Below are positions 17,368-26,770 of a stretch of 64,000 bases of DNA, piece by piece. The DNA is from Elizabethkingia sp. YR214 (GTDB lineage Bacteria; Bacteroidota; Bacteroidia; Flavobacteriales; Weeksellaceae), in the NCBI RefSeq assembly GCF_003058195.1, contig NZ_QBUH01000007.1:62001-126000 (forward strand), given 5' to 3'. The notes beneath the pieces were generated by a model. It saw only the letters and a list, made by a program, of their open reading frames with translations. It was not told where the DNA came from and made no database searches. The position numbers were made by a program, and so were the translations under genes. Numbering within the stretch: the stretch's first letter is position 1; each line of letters begins with the position of its first letter.

Positions 17368-19128
17368 ATGAAATCTATATCTGAAAATTTTACAAAAATA
17401 ATAAAAGGAATAGCACTGGGAAGTGTTGTTTTTATAAGTGTTAACTCATGTTCTTCCAGAGATGATAAATCCGAAGAGCTGAATAATAGTGTTAAAGCTA
17501 AACTGAATTTCAATATCGTAGGCATTGAAAATGCTGGAGGTGTGTCTGCAAGTGCTTCTGTTAATAAACAAGGAAGTGTCTTGGCAGGTTCTTCTGTTAT
17601 TGCGAAAGAGAGTACAGTTTCTCTTAAGGATTTTGATGTGCTGACAAGTATAGAAAAAGTTGAAACCAACGGTTTAGGGAAAGTAGCTTCATCAGCTGGA
17701 ATGAGTGGGGCTCTTGCAGCGACTCAGCCAATGAACGCAGGTGTCAAATATCTTATTCAGGTTTATGTTGCTGGAACAGTTACCAATCCTGTTGTTGATC
17801 AGGTGGCTACGGCTGGTACGGATCCTTTGATTACAGTGCCTACGGGACAGTCGTATGACTGGTATGTTTTTTCTACTAATGATGCTACAGCGCCTGTTAT
17901 TAATAATGGAGTTATAAGTAGTTCAACAATTGCTAATAAAGATGTACTGTATGCTAAAAGTGCAGCTCCTGTGACTGTTCAGAGTGGGCAAAATGATTTG
18001 GCAGTTTCTTTCCGTCGTAATACAGTTCGGGTAGATGTGAATGTAGATGCTAGAGGTCTTTTTGGTAAAATAGATAATACTACAACGGTAGAGCTTGGTA
18101 CAGGAACAGGTGGTTCATTTGCCAGTGTTGTTAAGTCTGGAGACTTGAATATATTTACAGGTGCTTATACCAATGTACAGACAGTTCCAGCGTTGATACC
18201 GGGTAATAGTATGGTGAATACTGCAGGAGCGCAGGGAGATGTGGGAGCTACAAAAACGGCTTCTTTTTACACAGTAGATGCTAGTAATAATGCAATACCT
18301 GCTAATCTTAGTGTGAGGCTTGGTACATTAGGCGTAAATATGGATAATAATACTCTCAGAACTTTTTCAGGAGCATCTGTTGTTTATACTAATGCTGCGA
18401 TAACACCTGTAATTGGGTCTCAGTATTTATTGAATGCGCGTATGATAGAATCTGGTATTGCACAAGGTACAGCTGTCTGGGCACGTACTAATTTGCAATA
18501 CGCTGAATATGCAGTTGATAAATATCGTTTCCTTCCGACTAATGATATTGCAATAAATGCATTGTTAAATATTCTTGATCTGGTACAGTTAGGGTTAGCT
18601 GGAAATACAATTACTAATAAGATTACAAATTTATACTGGAATTTTAATGCTTCAACACCTGCAGGTACAATTGGGAGTGGAGATCCATGTGCTTTGGTAT
18701 ATCCGACAGGCAAATGGCGGACTCCTACACAGGCAGAATTCAGCTCTTTAGGAGTTAATTCAGGGGCTGCTGGTAGGTATGTTGATATTGGGGGGCTAGT
18801 AATAGCTAATGCCCTTTTTGCTGGTCAATGGCCGATCCCTGCAACGGTTGATACAGCTTTTCCAGTACATTCCCAACGATTGTTTATGCCTATGTATGGC
18901 TATCGTTCGTCATCTGGTAGTATTATGGATACGCCAAGTAGTCTTCTTCCTGGTGTTACTGCATCAGTTACATCCAATTACTGGTCTTCAAGCACCGGAG
19001 GAAACGGAGTGAAATTTTACAGAAGTTTGACAACATTGCTGGCTACTGTTGCTTTAGATACAGGGTATTCTACACCTAATGAGTTTGTAGCAGGTAAAGG
19101 AATGAGTGTCCGTTGTGTAAGAAGTTAA
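17368..19128 (+). CDS. Fimbrillin-like surface lipoprotein with C-terminal major-paralogous-type domain
   Basis: The 586-residue protein has a lipoprotein signal with the lipid-modified Cys at residue 28 (VNSCSS). The N-terminal 350 or so residues are Thr/Val/Asn-rich beta-strand sequence resembling fimbrillin A/Mfa-type shaft or tip subunits. The C-terminal part carries WRTPTQAEFSSLG, NYWSSS and a terminal GMSVRCVRS, the pattern of the Fibrobacter succinogenes major paralogous domain. It is probably a cell-surface adhesin or fimbria-related subunit. The small 65-residue gene lies just upstream and a terminator hairpin follows. No FimB/Mfa2 anchor or usher is encoded nearby, so assembly into fibres is uncertain. 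Confidence 0.75.
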   Translation: MKSISENFTKIIKGIALGSVVFISVNSCSSRDDKSEELNNSVKAKLNFNIVGIENAGGVSASASVNKQGSVLAGSSVIAKESTVSLKDFDVLTSIEKVETNGLGKVASSAGMSGALAATQPMNAGVKYLIQVYVAGTVTNPVVDQVATAGTDPLITVPTGQSYDWYVFSTNDATAPVINNGVISSSTIANKDVLYAKSAAPVTVQSGQNDLAVSFRRNTVRVDVNVDARGLFGKIDNTTTVELGTGTGGSFASVVKSGDLNIFTGAYTNVQTVPALIPGNSMVNTAGAQGDVGATKTASFYTVDASNNAIPANLSVRLGTLGVNMDNNTLRTFSGASVVYTNAAITPVIGSQYLLNARMIESGIAQGTAVWARTNLQYAEYAVDKYRFLPTNDIAINALLNILDLVQLGLAGNTITNKITNLYWNFNASTPAGTIGSGDPCALVYPTGKWRTPTQAEFSSLGVNSGAAGRYVDIGGLVIANALFAGQWPIPATVDTAFPVHSQRLFMPMYGYRSSSGSIMDTPSSLLPGVTASVTSNYWSSSTGGNGVKFYRSLTTLLATVALDTGYSTPNEFVAGKGMSVRCVRS

Positions 19129-19164
19129 TAATTTATTTACAATCACTTCACAATATATATATCA

Positions 19165-19204
19165 TAAATGGGGTAATTTGGAGTTTCCGATTACTCCATT
19201 TATT
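19165..19204 (+). terminator. Terminator hairpin after the fimbrillin-like gene
   Basis: TAAATGGGGTAAT (19165-19177) pairs with ATTACTCCATTTA (19190-19202) over 13 bp with one G-T pair and a 12-base loop. Only a short T-rich tail follows. Confidence 0.7.
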
Positions 19205-19297
19205 GTTAATTGGGAGTGCGCCCCGAATAAATGGTAAATAACAGAAGGGAAAAGGTTGAAAATTGATAATATTTTTTCTAATCAGGGAAATAATATG

Positions 19298-19305
19298 TAG
19301 TTTTG
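19298..19305 (+). promoter_or_regulatory. Candidate -7 element for the thioredoxin-like lipoprotein gene
   Basis: TAGTTTTG matches TAnnTTTG exactly, about 43 bases upstream of the assigned start. A T-rich segment (ATTTTTTCT, 19270-19279) occupies the -33 region. Confidence 0.4.
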
Positions 19306-19347
19306 CACCAAACAAAAATATGATGAAAGAAAATATGAAAAAAAATA

Positions 19348-20253
19348 ATGAAATTAAAACTTAATAGTTTTTCAGTTTTTTATTGCTCCTGTGTACTTCT
19401 CTTTTCATGTACGAAGAAGGAAGAACAAAAAATAACACAGCAACAGGAGGTTATAGGAGACGATACTGGATCAGCTACTGATAAAGTAGGTCGTTCAGTT
19501 GCCAATTACTGGGATCATTACAATTTTACGGATACAAATGCTATTAAAGATCCTGCTCAGGCAGAACAGGCTCTCGTAGATTTTATTGCCTTATTTCCGG
19601 ATGCCAATCAAAAGCAGATTTCTCAGTCTGTCAATGGAATGTTTGAAAAAGCTTCTGTAAATAAAGAAGTATTCAGCTTTTTCAAAGATAGATATGAAAA
19701 ATATCTTTATGATCCTAATTCTCCGTTGCATAATGATGTATATTTCCTGCCTGTTTTAGAATATCTGGTCAATACGAAGCATCTTAACGATACTGAAAAA
19801 ATAAGATACAGAATGTTGCTGAAACTGGTGAATAAGAATATGCCAGGATCAGTTGCAACTAATTTCGAATTTGTAGATTCTTCAGGGAAAAACGAAAGTC
19901 TTCATCAGGTTAAAGCACCAGAAAAATTACTTGTATTTTATGATCCGGAATGTTCACACTGTGCAGAAGCTATTAAGCAGATGAGTCAGGATGTGAGGAT
20001 TAATACGCTTATTAATCAGGAAAAACTAAAGGTTGTTGCTGTGAGTCCTGTTGAAGATATTAATAAATGGAAAGCTTATCAGGTTAATATACCTACAAAG
20101 TGGATTAATGGTTTTGATAAAAAAGGTGATTTGAAACAAAAAGAACTTTATGATATCAAGGCTTTTCCTACTATCTATCTACTTGATGAAAAAAATGAAG
20201 TTGTTCTGAAAGATACTAGTCTGGAACAAGTTTTGAGTTTGTTAAAGATCTGA
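19348..20253 (+). CDS. Thioredoxin-fold lipoprotein (DUF5106/TlpA-like)
   Basis: The 301-residue protein has a lipoprotein signal with Cys at residue 21 (LLFSCTKK). It has a helical middle region (about 50-165) of the DUF5106 type found before thioredoxin domains in Bacteroidetes. A C-terminal thioredoxin fold (about 168-300) carries the redox motif CSHC (C202, C205) and a cis-Pro loop in AFPTIYLLD. It probably reduces or isomerises disulfides in the periplasm, perhaps of surface proteins such as the one encoded just upstream. The start at 19348 gives a good lipoprotein signal. An ATG at 19320 is in another frame and runs into a stop; an 8-base A tract (19338-19345) separates the two frames. 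Confidence 0.82.
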   Translation: MKLKLNSFSVFYCSCVLLFSCTKKEEQKITQQQEVIGDDTGSATDKVGRSVANYWDHYNFTDTNAIKDPAQAEQALVDFIALFPDANQKQISQSVNGMFEKASVNKEVFSFFKDRYEKYLYDPNSPLHNDVYFLPVLEYLVNTKHLNDTEKIRYRMLLKLVNKNMPGSVATNFEFVDSSGKNESLHQVKAPEKLLVFYDPECSHCAEAIKQMSQDVRINTLINQEKLKVVAVSPVEDINKWKAYQVNIPTKWINGFDKKGDLKQKELYDIKAFPTIYLLDEKNEVVLKDTSLEQVLSLLKI

Positions 20254-20430
20254 AGATGATTTTATAATAAACGATTATTTTTTTTAATTATTGATTTTAA
20301 TTTTATAAATTTCTGGTACTTCTTCAGTTAAGTAACTATTCTAATATTTTAATGCTCTGAAAAATAAAGAGGATTAATTTACAGAGTGATGTTCAGTATT
20401 TTTTTTGTTAGCAATTTATCTTTAATAGAT

Positions 20431-21567
20431 ATGAAACTATTAATTGTTTTTATTCCTTTTGTAGTTGCCGTGCTCTTAAGCAGGGTGATGATTCCGTATA
20501 TTCTTCTTATCTCATATAAGAAACGATTGTTTGACCCGATTGATTCCCGGAAGCTGCACAAACGTATTGTGCCGAGATTAGGGGGAGTTGCATTTGCTCC
20601 GATACAATGTTGTTTATTGGTTATCACAATGGTAGCAGTATTTAAGCTTAATATTGTAAATCTTCAGATACAAGCATGGGCAATTATTCCAAGTTTGATG
20701 TTGCTGGTTTGTGGACTGGTTATATTATTTATTGTTGGTATTGGCGATGACTTGATTGGTGTGAATTATAAGGCAAAATTTATTGCACAAATATTTGTTG
20801 CATGTCTTTTCCCGTTGAGTGGATTGTGGATAAATGATTTATATGGAGTAGGGCTTATAGTTTCATTGTCTCCATGGATTGGAATGCCTTTAACGGTTTT
20901 TGTTGTAGTTCTGATTATTAATGCGATAAACTTGATGGATGGTTTAGATGGATTGTGTTCGGGGTTAGTAGGTTTAGGCTGTATTATTTTGGGAGGATTA
21001 TTCATGTATTATGATGCCTGGTTACATGCTTTATTTGCCTTTATTACAGCAGGAGTATTAATTCCGTTTTTCTATTATAATGTATTTGGTACGGTACGCC
21101 GTCGTCGACAAATTTTTATGGGGGATACAGGAAGCATGACGCTCGGGTATTCTATTGCTTTTTTGGCTATAAGCTTTGCAATGAATAATCATTATATAAA
21201 ACCTTTTTCAGAAGGAGCTATTGTAGTCGCTTTTTCTACATTAATTGTGCCGATATTAGATGTAGCTCGGGTAATGTATGTCAGATGGAGAATAGGGAAA
21301 TCTGTATTTTCTGCGGACAGAAATCATTTGCATCACAAATTTTTACGCTCAGGAATGTCTCACCGTGCTGCTATGATTGCTATTTTAGGATTAGCCTTGT
21401 TTTTTTGTGTTTTTAATATAATAATGGTCGAGATTATCAGTAATAATATTGTTGTTGTCTGTGATGTATTACTATGGATTGCTTTTCATTATGTCTTTAA
21501 CAGGATATTTGAAAAGAAAATGAAAGAACAAAAGCAACTAGAAACTTTTAATTTCACTGAGAATTGA
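20431..21567 (+). CDS. WecA/MraY-family undecaprenyl-phosphate sugar-1-phosphate transferase
   Basis: The protein is 378 residues from the ATG at 20431 (MKLLIVFIPF). An in-frame GTG at 20386 or ATG at 20389 would add about 15 residues and cannot be excluded. It is a polytopic membrane enzyme with about ten helices and the family motifs in order: PRLGG, GIGDDLIG (the DD pair), NLMDGLDGL, GDTGS, and the WecA-type DRNHLHHKF histidine motif. It transfers a HexNAc-1-phosphate from a UDP-sugar to undecaprenyl phosphate, the first membrane step of repeat-unit assembly. It opens polysaccharide locus 1, with 190 bases before the next gene. Confidence 0.92.
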   Translation: MKLLIVFIPFVVAVLLSRVMIPYILLISYKKRLFDPIDSRKLHKRIVPRLGGVAFAPIQCCLLVITMVAVFKLNIVNLQIQAWAIIPSLMLLVCGLVILFIVGIGDDLIGVNYKAKFIAQIFVACLFPLSGLWINDLYGVGLIVSLSPWIGMPLTVFVVVLIINAINLMDGLDGLCSGLVGLGCIILGGLFMYYDAWLHALFAFITAGVLIPFFYYNVFGTVRRRRQIFMGDTGSMTLGYSIAFLAISFAMNNHYIKPFSEGAIVVAFSTLIVPILDVARVMYVRWRIGKSVFSADRNHLHHKFLRSGMSHRAAMIAILGLALFFCVFNIIMVEIISNNIVVVCDVLLWIAFHYVFNRIFEKKMKEQKQLETFNFTEN

Positions 21568-21757
21568 GTGCGGAATGATTGGTTAATTGAATGTGGATGA
21601 TTATTATTTCGATATTATATAGCTAGCCAAAAAAGATTTAAATAAAACTTAATGAACTTGAAATGTGCTGTAGGAATTATTTATGATGGATAAAATTATA
21701 TCCTTTAAAATATTAAGAAAGATTAGAAAAAAACTAACGTAACTCAAATTTAAGAAT

Positions 21758-22714
21758 ATGAAAGTTGCTATTATAGGTGGTTCTGGTTTTGTCGGAACAC
21801 GTTTGATAGATTTATTGGCTTCAACAGGTCACGATCTGCTAAATATAGATAAAAATATAAGTGAAAAGCATTCTGAAATTACAGTCATTGGGAATGTTAT
21901 GAATAAAGATCTATTAATCTCTCAATTGCAGGGAGTAGAGCTTGTTGTCTTATTGGCGGCAGAACATAGAGATGATGTAACACCTGTTTCTTTATATTAT
22001 GATATTAATGTACAGGGGATGAAAAATACGTTGGAAGCTATGGAATCAATTGGGATAAAACGTATTGTTTTTACTAGCTCTGTTGCTGTATATGGATTAG
22101 ATAAAAGTAATCCAGACGAATCTTTTCCTGCTGATCCATTTAATCATTATGGAAAAAGTAAGTGGGAGGCGGAACAAGTGTTACAAGAATGGTATAAAGA
22201 GCATAATGACTGGAATGTTAATATTGTTCGTCCTACTGTAATTTTTGGAGAGGGAAACAGAGGGAATGTTTATAACTTACTAAACCAGATTGCTACGGGT
22301 AAATTTATGATGATCGGGAACGGCAATAATCAAAAATCAATGTCGTATATAAGAAATGTTATAGCTTTTATAAAATTCTTAATTGAAGAAAAAAATAATG
22401 GTTATAATGTTTATAATTATGTAGATAAACCTGATTTTACAACAAATGATCTTGTTCATCATACGAGTGATATTTTAAATAAAGGTATTCCAACAACTCA
22501 TATACCATATTGGCTAGGTATGCTAGGAGGGTATGGTTTTGATATGCTAGCATGGATTTCTGGAAAAAAACTAAATATAAGCTCAGTAAGAGTAAAGAAA
22601 TTTTGTGCAGTAACTCAGTATGATTCTACTAAAGCAATGTCTTCAGGATTTATACCTCCTTATACAATGGAAGAAGGATTAAAGAATATGCTGAAAGAAG
22701 AGTTTGTGAGATAA
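21758..22714 (+). CDS. NAD-dependent epimerase/dehydratase, extended SDR
   Basis: The 318-residue protein has an N-terminal Rossmann motif IIGGSGFVGTRL (about 5-16). Catalytic residues are Ser in TSSVAVYG and the Tyr/Lys pair in HYGKSKWEAE (YxxxK, around 129-133), as in nucleotide-sugar epimerases, dehydratases and reductases. It should modify a UDP- or lipid-linked sugar in the cytoplasm for locus 1. Sequence alone does not distinguish a UDP-glucose/UDP-GlcNAc 4-epimerase-like enzyme from a 4-keto-reductase of the WbpV type; the position right after a WecA-like gene fits the latter. It ends 3 bases before the flippase gene. Confidence 0.85.
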   Translation: MKVAIIGGSGFVGTRLIDLLASTGHDLLNIDKNISEKHSEITVIGNVMNKDLLISQLQGVELVVLLAAEHRDDVTPVSLYYDINVQGMKNTLEAMESIGIKRIVFTSSVAVYGLDKSNPDESFPADPFNHYGKSKWEAEQVLQEWYKEHNDWNVNIVRPTVIFGEGNRGNVYNLLNQIATGKFMMIGNGNNQKSMSYIRNVIAFIKFLIEEKNNGYNVYNYVDKPDFTTNDLVHHTSDILNKGIPTTHIPYWLGMLGGYGFDMLAWISGKKLNISSVRVKKFCAVTQYDSTKAMSSGFIPPYTMEEGLKNMLKEEFVR

Positions 22715-22717
22715 AAA

Positions 22718-24256
22718 ATGAAAACAGAAAATACAAAAAGAATTGTAAAAAATTCATTATTGCTGTATGTTCAAATGATTTTGAGCATGTTGGTTGCATT
22801 GTATACATCTCGTATAATTCTAAAGGTAATGGGGGTTGATGATTTTGGTATATATAATGTAGTCGGTGGAATTGTAACAATGTTTGGTATTTTAAATGGG
22901 GCGATGTCGTCTTCTACAACGCGTTTTTTAACTTTTGCACTTGGGGAAGATAATGCTAAAAAATTACAAACTGTTTTTAGTACATCATTGATCATACATA
23001 TACTAATTGGTATTGTTATTTGTATTTTGACAGGAACTATAGGTTTATGGTTTTTAGATAATAAAATGCAAATCCCAGTAGAACGACTAAATGCAGCAAA
23101 AGTTGTGTTTTATTGTTCAATTGCCAGTGCTTTTATATCTGTGATTAACGTCCCTTATAGTGCAATGATTATAGCACATGAAAAGTTTTCTGCATTTACC
23201 TACCTTTCTTTGGTAGAACTTACTTTGAAAATTGGAGTTGTGATATTTCTCCAATATAATACAGAAATAGATAGTCTTAAATTATATGCCTATTTGTTAT
23301 TAATAATCCAATTTATTTTACAAATTGGCTATTTTCTTTATTGTTACATAGAATTTAGTGAAATAAGAGGACGAATTATTCTGGATAAGAAATTATTTAA
23401 AGAAATGACTTCTTTTGCCGGATGGAGCTTATTTGGAGATTCTGCTTTCATGATGCAAAATCAGGGTGTTAATATGCTTATTAATGTTTTCTTTGGTACA
23501 ACAGTGAATGCTGCAAGAGGTATTGCGATCCAAGTACAGGGGCTTGTAATACGCTTCATTAGTAGTTTCCAGACAGCCCTTAATCCACAAATTACAAAAA
23601 GTTATGCTTCAAGGGACTTAGATTATATGCATCAATTGATTTATAATAGCTCAAAATATTCTTTCTATTTATTTTTACTTTTAGCTCTTCCTATTCTAAT
23701 TGAAACTAATTTTTTGTTAGAACTATGGTTGACTATAGTTCCTGAACATGCGGTTAATTTTGTACGAATTACTTTACTTGTAAGTATTATCAGTTGTTTG
23801 GCAAATCCTTTGGTTTTTGCCGTTAAAGCAACAGGTAAGATTAGACGCTACGAAATGATTTTAGGCAGTGTTTCCCTTACACTAGTTCCTTTAGCTTATA
23901 TTGCTCTCAGGTATGGAGCAACTCCAGAGGTGGTGTTTGTTATTCAGTTTGTTATAGAATGTGTTGGCCAATTAATCCGTTTATTGATGGCAGCACCATT
24001 GATTGGTCTTTCTTTGAAAGAGTATTTTTTGAAGGTCTTTGTACGCTGTAATTTAATTTTAGTACTATCTATATTAATGCCTTTATTTATCTGTTATTTT
24101 TTTAATGATTCTTTATTAAGGTTGATATTGGTTGCTGTTGTTTCAACAATTTCAATAATTCTTGCCGTTTACTATTTAGGAATGGGTAGTAAAGATAAAG
24201 GATATGTTAAATTATTTATTATATCTAGAATAAAGAAAACTTTTATATCATCATGA
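22718..24256 (+). CDS. Wzx-type polysaccharide flippase (MOP superfamily)
   Basis: The 512-residue integral membrane protein has about 12-14 predicted helices throughout. Its N-terminal pattern LYTSRIILKVMGVDDFGIYNVVGG is typical of O-antigen and capsule flippases. It should move undecaprenyl-linked repeat units from the cytoplasmic to the periplasmic face of the inner membrane. The final ATGA overlaps the start of the next glycosyltransferase gene, which indicates translational coupling. A second flippase of a different subgroup is encoded at 54792-55988. Confidence 0.9.
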   Translation: MKTENTKRIVKNSLLLYVQMILSMLVALYTSRIILKVMGVDDFGIYNVVGGIVTMFGILNGAMSSSTTRFLTFALGEDNAKKLQTVFSTSLIIHILIGIVICILTGTIGLWFLDNKMQIPVERLNAAKVVFYCSIASAFISVINVPYSAMIIAHEKFSAFTYLSLVELTLKIGVVIFLQYNTEIDSLKLYAYLLLIIQFILQIGYFLYCYIEFSEIRGRIILDKKLFKEMTSFAGWSLFGDSAFMMQNQGVNMLINVFFGTTVNAARGIAIQVQGLVIRFISSFQTALNPQITKSYASRDLDYMHQLIYNSSKYSFYLFLLLALPILIETNFLLELWLTIVPEHAVNFVRITLLVSIISCLANPLVFAVKATGKIRRYEMILGSVSLTLVPLAYIALRYGATPEVVFVIQFVIECVGQLIRLLMAAPLIGLSLKEYFLKVFVRCNLILVLSILMPLFICYFFNDSLLRLILVAVVSTISIILAVYYLGMGSKDKGYVKLFIISRIKKTFISS

Positions 24257-25185
24257 CTTTTGTATCTGTTGTTTTACCTGCTTATAAAATAAAATATCTA
24301 AGAGAGGCTATCATTAGTATATTAAATCAGACTTATATTCATTTTGAACTTATTATCGTTAATGACGCTTCCCCAGAAGATATAGATTCTATAATAAGTT
24401 CTTTTGAAGATGAGAGAATAAAATATTTTACTAATGAAATAAATATAGGGGGTACAAGTTTAGTTGAACAATGGAACCACTGTATTTCTTTTGCCAAAGG
24501 AGAATATATTGTTTTAGCTGCTGATGATGATATTTATTATTCAAGTTTTTTAGAGCAATGTATTACTCTGACTAAGAAATATCCATCTGTAAATATTATT
24601 AGAACAGGAGCCGAACAAATAGATGAAAATAATAATCTTATAGGTATTGATGGTATACTGCCTGAGTATTCGAGTAAATATCAATTTTTGTATTATTGGC
24701 TTACGGCAGTAGCTTTTACGTGTATAGGGAATTATATGTTTAAAGCAGAAGTATTAAAGGAAAAAAAATTCATTGATTTTCCTTTTGCTTTTGGTTCTGA
24801 TGTCGCATCTACTATTATGATGGCAGAAAATGGTATTGCAAGTACAAGAGAAATGCTTTTTCAATTTAGAATTTCATCAATTCATTTATCTAGCAGTGAA
24901 AAGTATCTTGATGAAAAATTGGAAGCAACAACAATGCTGTATACTTGGTTGATGAATCTTAATTATGAAAGACCATCTGGAAGATTTGATTCTTTTTGCT
25001 ATGAAAATACACAGAAAGAAACTTTGTATACCAAGTGTAGATATGATTATTATAATCAGGTTATAAAAAGGATACCTTTTTTTCAGTTGAAAAAAATTAA
25101 ATATTGCAGTTTATTGTCTAATAAAGATAAGGCCAAAATGTTGATTAGATATTTGTTAGATAGGGTGAAAGGAAAACTAGGATAA
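24253..25185 (+). CDS. Glycosyltransferase family 2
   Basis: The 310-residue cytoplasmic enzyme has a GT-A fold: N-terminal VSVVLPAYK, nucleotide-binding IIVNDASPED (about 34-43) and a metal-binding DDD motif (91-93, in AADDDIYY). It should add one sugar to the lipid-linked repeat unit of locus 1. The start overlaps the flippase stop by 4 bases and the next gene begins 7 bases after its stop. Donor and acceptor cannot be predicted. Confidence 0.9.
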   Translation: MTFVSVVLPAYKIKYLREAIISILNQTYIHFELIIVNDASPEDIDSIISSFEDERIKYFTNEINIGGTSLVEQWNHCISFAKGEYIVLAADDDIYYSSFLEQCITLTKKYPSVNIIRTGAEQIDENNNLIGIDGILPEYSSKYQFLYYWLTAVAFTCIGNYMFKAEVLKEKKFIDFPFAFGSDVASTIMMAENGIASTREMLFQFRISSIHLSSSEKYLDEKLEATTMLYTWLMNLNYERPSGRFDSFCYENTQKETLYTKCRYDYYNQVIKRIPFFQLKKIKYCSLLSNKDKAKMLIRYLLDRVKGKLG

Positions 25186-25191
25186 CTTATT

Positions 25192-25821
25192 ATGAGCACT
25201 TTTTTTAAAAATATAATTAGGGCTATTCTTAAGTTTTTTCCATACAAAAGTTTAGAAAAGATTAAAAGATATAGAAATATTTTTTATACACATTGGATAA
25301 AAGATGATTTTGCCACTTTTGGAGATAATTCTTATCTCGAAAGGGGGTTAAGATTGTGGAATATTAAATATATTTCCATTGGTAGTAATGTCGTTATTAG
25401 GAGAATGAGCAATTTATCTGCTTGGGATAGCTATACAGATAAAAAGTATTCTCCCTCAATAAAAATAGGTAATGATTGCTCAATAGGAGAGTTTTTTAAT
25501 CTATCGTGTATAAATGAAATTGTATTAGGGAATAATGTGTTGATAGGTAGATGGGTGACCGTTATAGATCATTCTCATGGTTATCTTAATGAGGCCGAAT
25601 TGCAGGTAGCTCCTGCAGAAAGAGATTTGGTATCCAAAGGAAAGATTATTATTGAGGATAACGTATGGATTGGAGATAAAGTAACTATTTGTCCGAATGT
25701 TCATATACATAAAGGGGCAATTATTGGTGCTAATAGTGTCGTTACGCATGATGTTGAAGCAAATACTATTGTTGCGGGATGTCCTGCTAGAGTTATAAAG
25801 ACTTTTAATAATAAAAATTAA
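25192..25821 (+). CDS. Acyltransferase with left-handed beta-helix (hexapeptide repeats)
   Basis: The 209-residue protein has imperfect hexapeptide repeats from about residue 60 to 200 (IKIGNDCSIGE, IVLGNNVLIGR, IIIEDNVWIGDKVTI, AIIGANSVV) that form a left-handed parallel beta-helix. The catalytic His is probably in VIDHSHGYL. It resembles the WcaF/CatB group of O-acetyltransferases, which use acetyl-CoA to modify sugars as trimers in the cytoplasm. It should acetylate a sugar of the locus 1 repeat unit. The short basic N-terminal part (residues 1-40) is not part of the helix. Confidence 0.88.
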   Translation: MSTFFKNIIRAILKFFPYKSLEKIKRYRNIFYTHWIKDDFATFGDNSYLERGLRLWNIKYISIGSNVVIRRMSNLSAWDSYTDKKYSPSIKIGNDCSIGEFFNLSCINEIVLGNNVLIGRWVTVIDHSHGYLNEAELQVAPAERDLVSKGKIIIEDNVWIGDKVTICPNVHIHKGAIIGANSVVTHDVEANTIVAGCPARVIKTFNNKN

Positions 25822-25826
25822 TTTTT

Positions 25827-26768
25827 ATGAAGCCTGATCAAGATTATATCCCTATTGTTGTTGCCTTTACTCCTAATTATTTTATTCCGGCAGTAACCTG
25901 CTTGTATTCCATTTTAAAACATAGTCCTGTAGAAAATAATTTTCATTTAATATGTTTATTGACTGAAGATTTGCCTGACAAAATGAAAAACAAATTGGAA
26001 GAATTTCAAAAGGATAGAGTTCATTATTCCTTTATTAATCTAACCGGAAAATTAAAGGATATTTATATAGATGAGCGTTATACAGTCGCTGCTTCATATA
26101 GGCTAATATTGCCAGATTTATTGTTGGAATATGATAAAGTAATTTATATTGATTGTGATGTAATTGTAAGAAATGATTTAGCAAAACTTTATAAAGAAAC
26201 AAACCTGGGAGACAACTATATGGCGGCTGTTTTTGAAGCAAGTTTAGACTTTCAAATTCCGTATTTGGAATCTATTGGATGTAAGCCTGGGCATTATATT
26301 AATTCTGGTTTTTTACTTATGAATCTGGATAAATTGAGAAAAGATCTTATGGTTGCTCAATTTTTAGATGCAGCAAAAGTAGAAGGCTTACAGTTTCCCG
26401 ATCAAGATGTACTCAATCAGCTATGTAATGGAAAGATTGTGAAGCTTCCACCTTATTATAATAGTATAAGAACTTTCTTTTTACCTCAATATAAAAATAA
26501 TTTTATGAAATATTATTCTGAAGAAGATTGGAATAATATACAAGACCATGGTACTATTCATTATACGGGAGCAAAACCATGGAATAGCTTTACCGTAAAA
26601 TTTGATATATGGTGGGATTATTATGAGGAGTTACCAAGTGAAATTAGAAAAGAGTGGGATGTAAATAAAAAAATGTATAGACTTTATACATTTTATAAGA
26701 CTACCGTGGGCAATAGAATTATTAATGCAGCTCAGAATATTTACCGAAGAACGAAATATAATAGTTAG
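25827..26768 (+). CDS. Glycosyltransferase family 8
   Basis: The 313-residue protein has the GT8 motifs: N-terminal IVVAFTPNYF, the metal-binding DxD as D109-C-D111 in VIYIDCDVIV, NSGFLLMNLDKLR, FPDQDVLNQL and the C-terminal HYTGAKPW. These retaining enzymes (LgtC/WaaJ type) transfer galactose or glucose from UDP-sugars. It probably adds an alpha-linked hexose to the locus 1 repeat unit. Spacing is 5 bases before it and 2 bases after it, inside the operon. Confidence 0.92.
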   Translation: MKPDQDYIPIVVAFTPNYFIPAVTCLYSILKHSPVENNFHLICLLTEDLPDKMKNKLEEFQKDRVHYSFINLTGKLKDIYIDERYTVAASYRLILPDLLLEYDKVIYIDCDVIVRNDLAKLYKETNLGDNYMAAVFEASLDFQIPYLESIGCKPGHYINSGFLLMNLDKLRKDLMVAQFLDAAKVEGLQFPDQDVLNQLCNGKIVKLPPYYNSIRTFFLPQYKNNFMKYYSEEDWNNIQDHGTIHYTGAKPWNSFTVKFDIWWDYYEELPSEIRKEWDVNKKMYRLYTFYKTTVGNRIINAAQNIYRRTKYNS

Positions 26769-26770
26769 AA

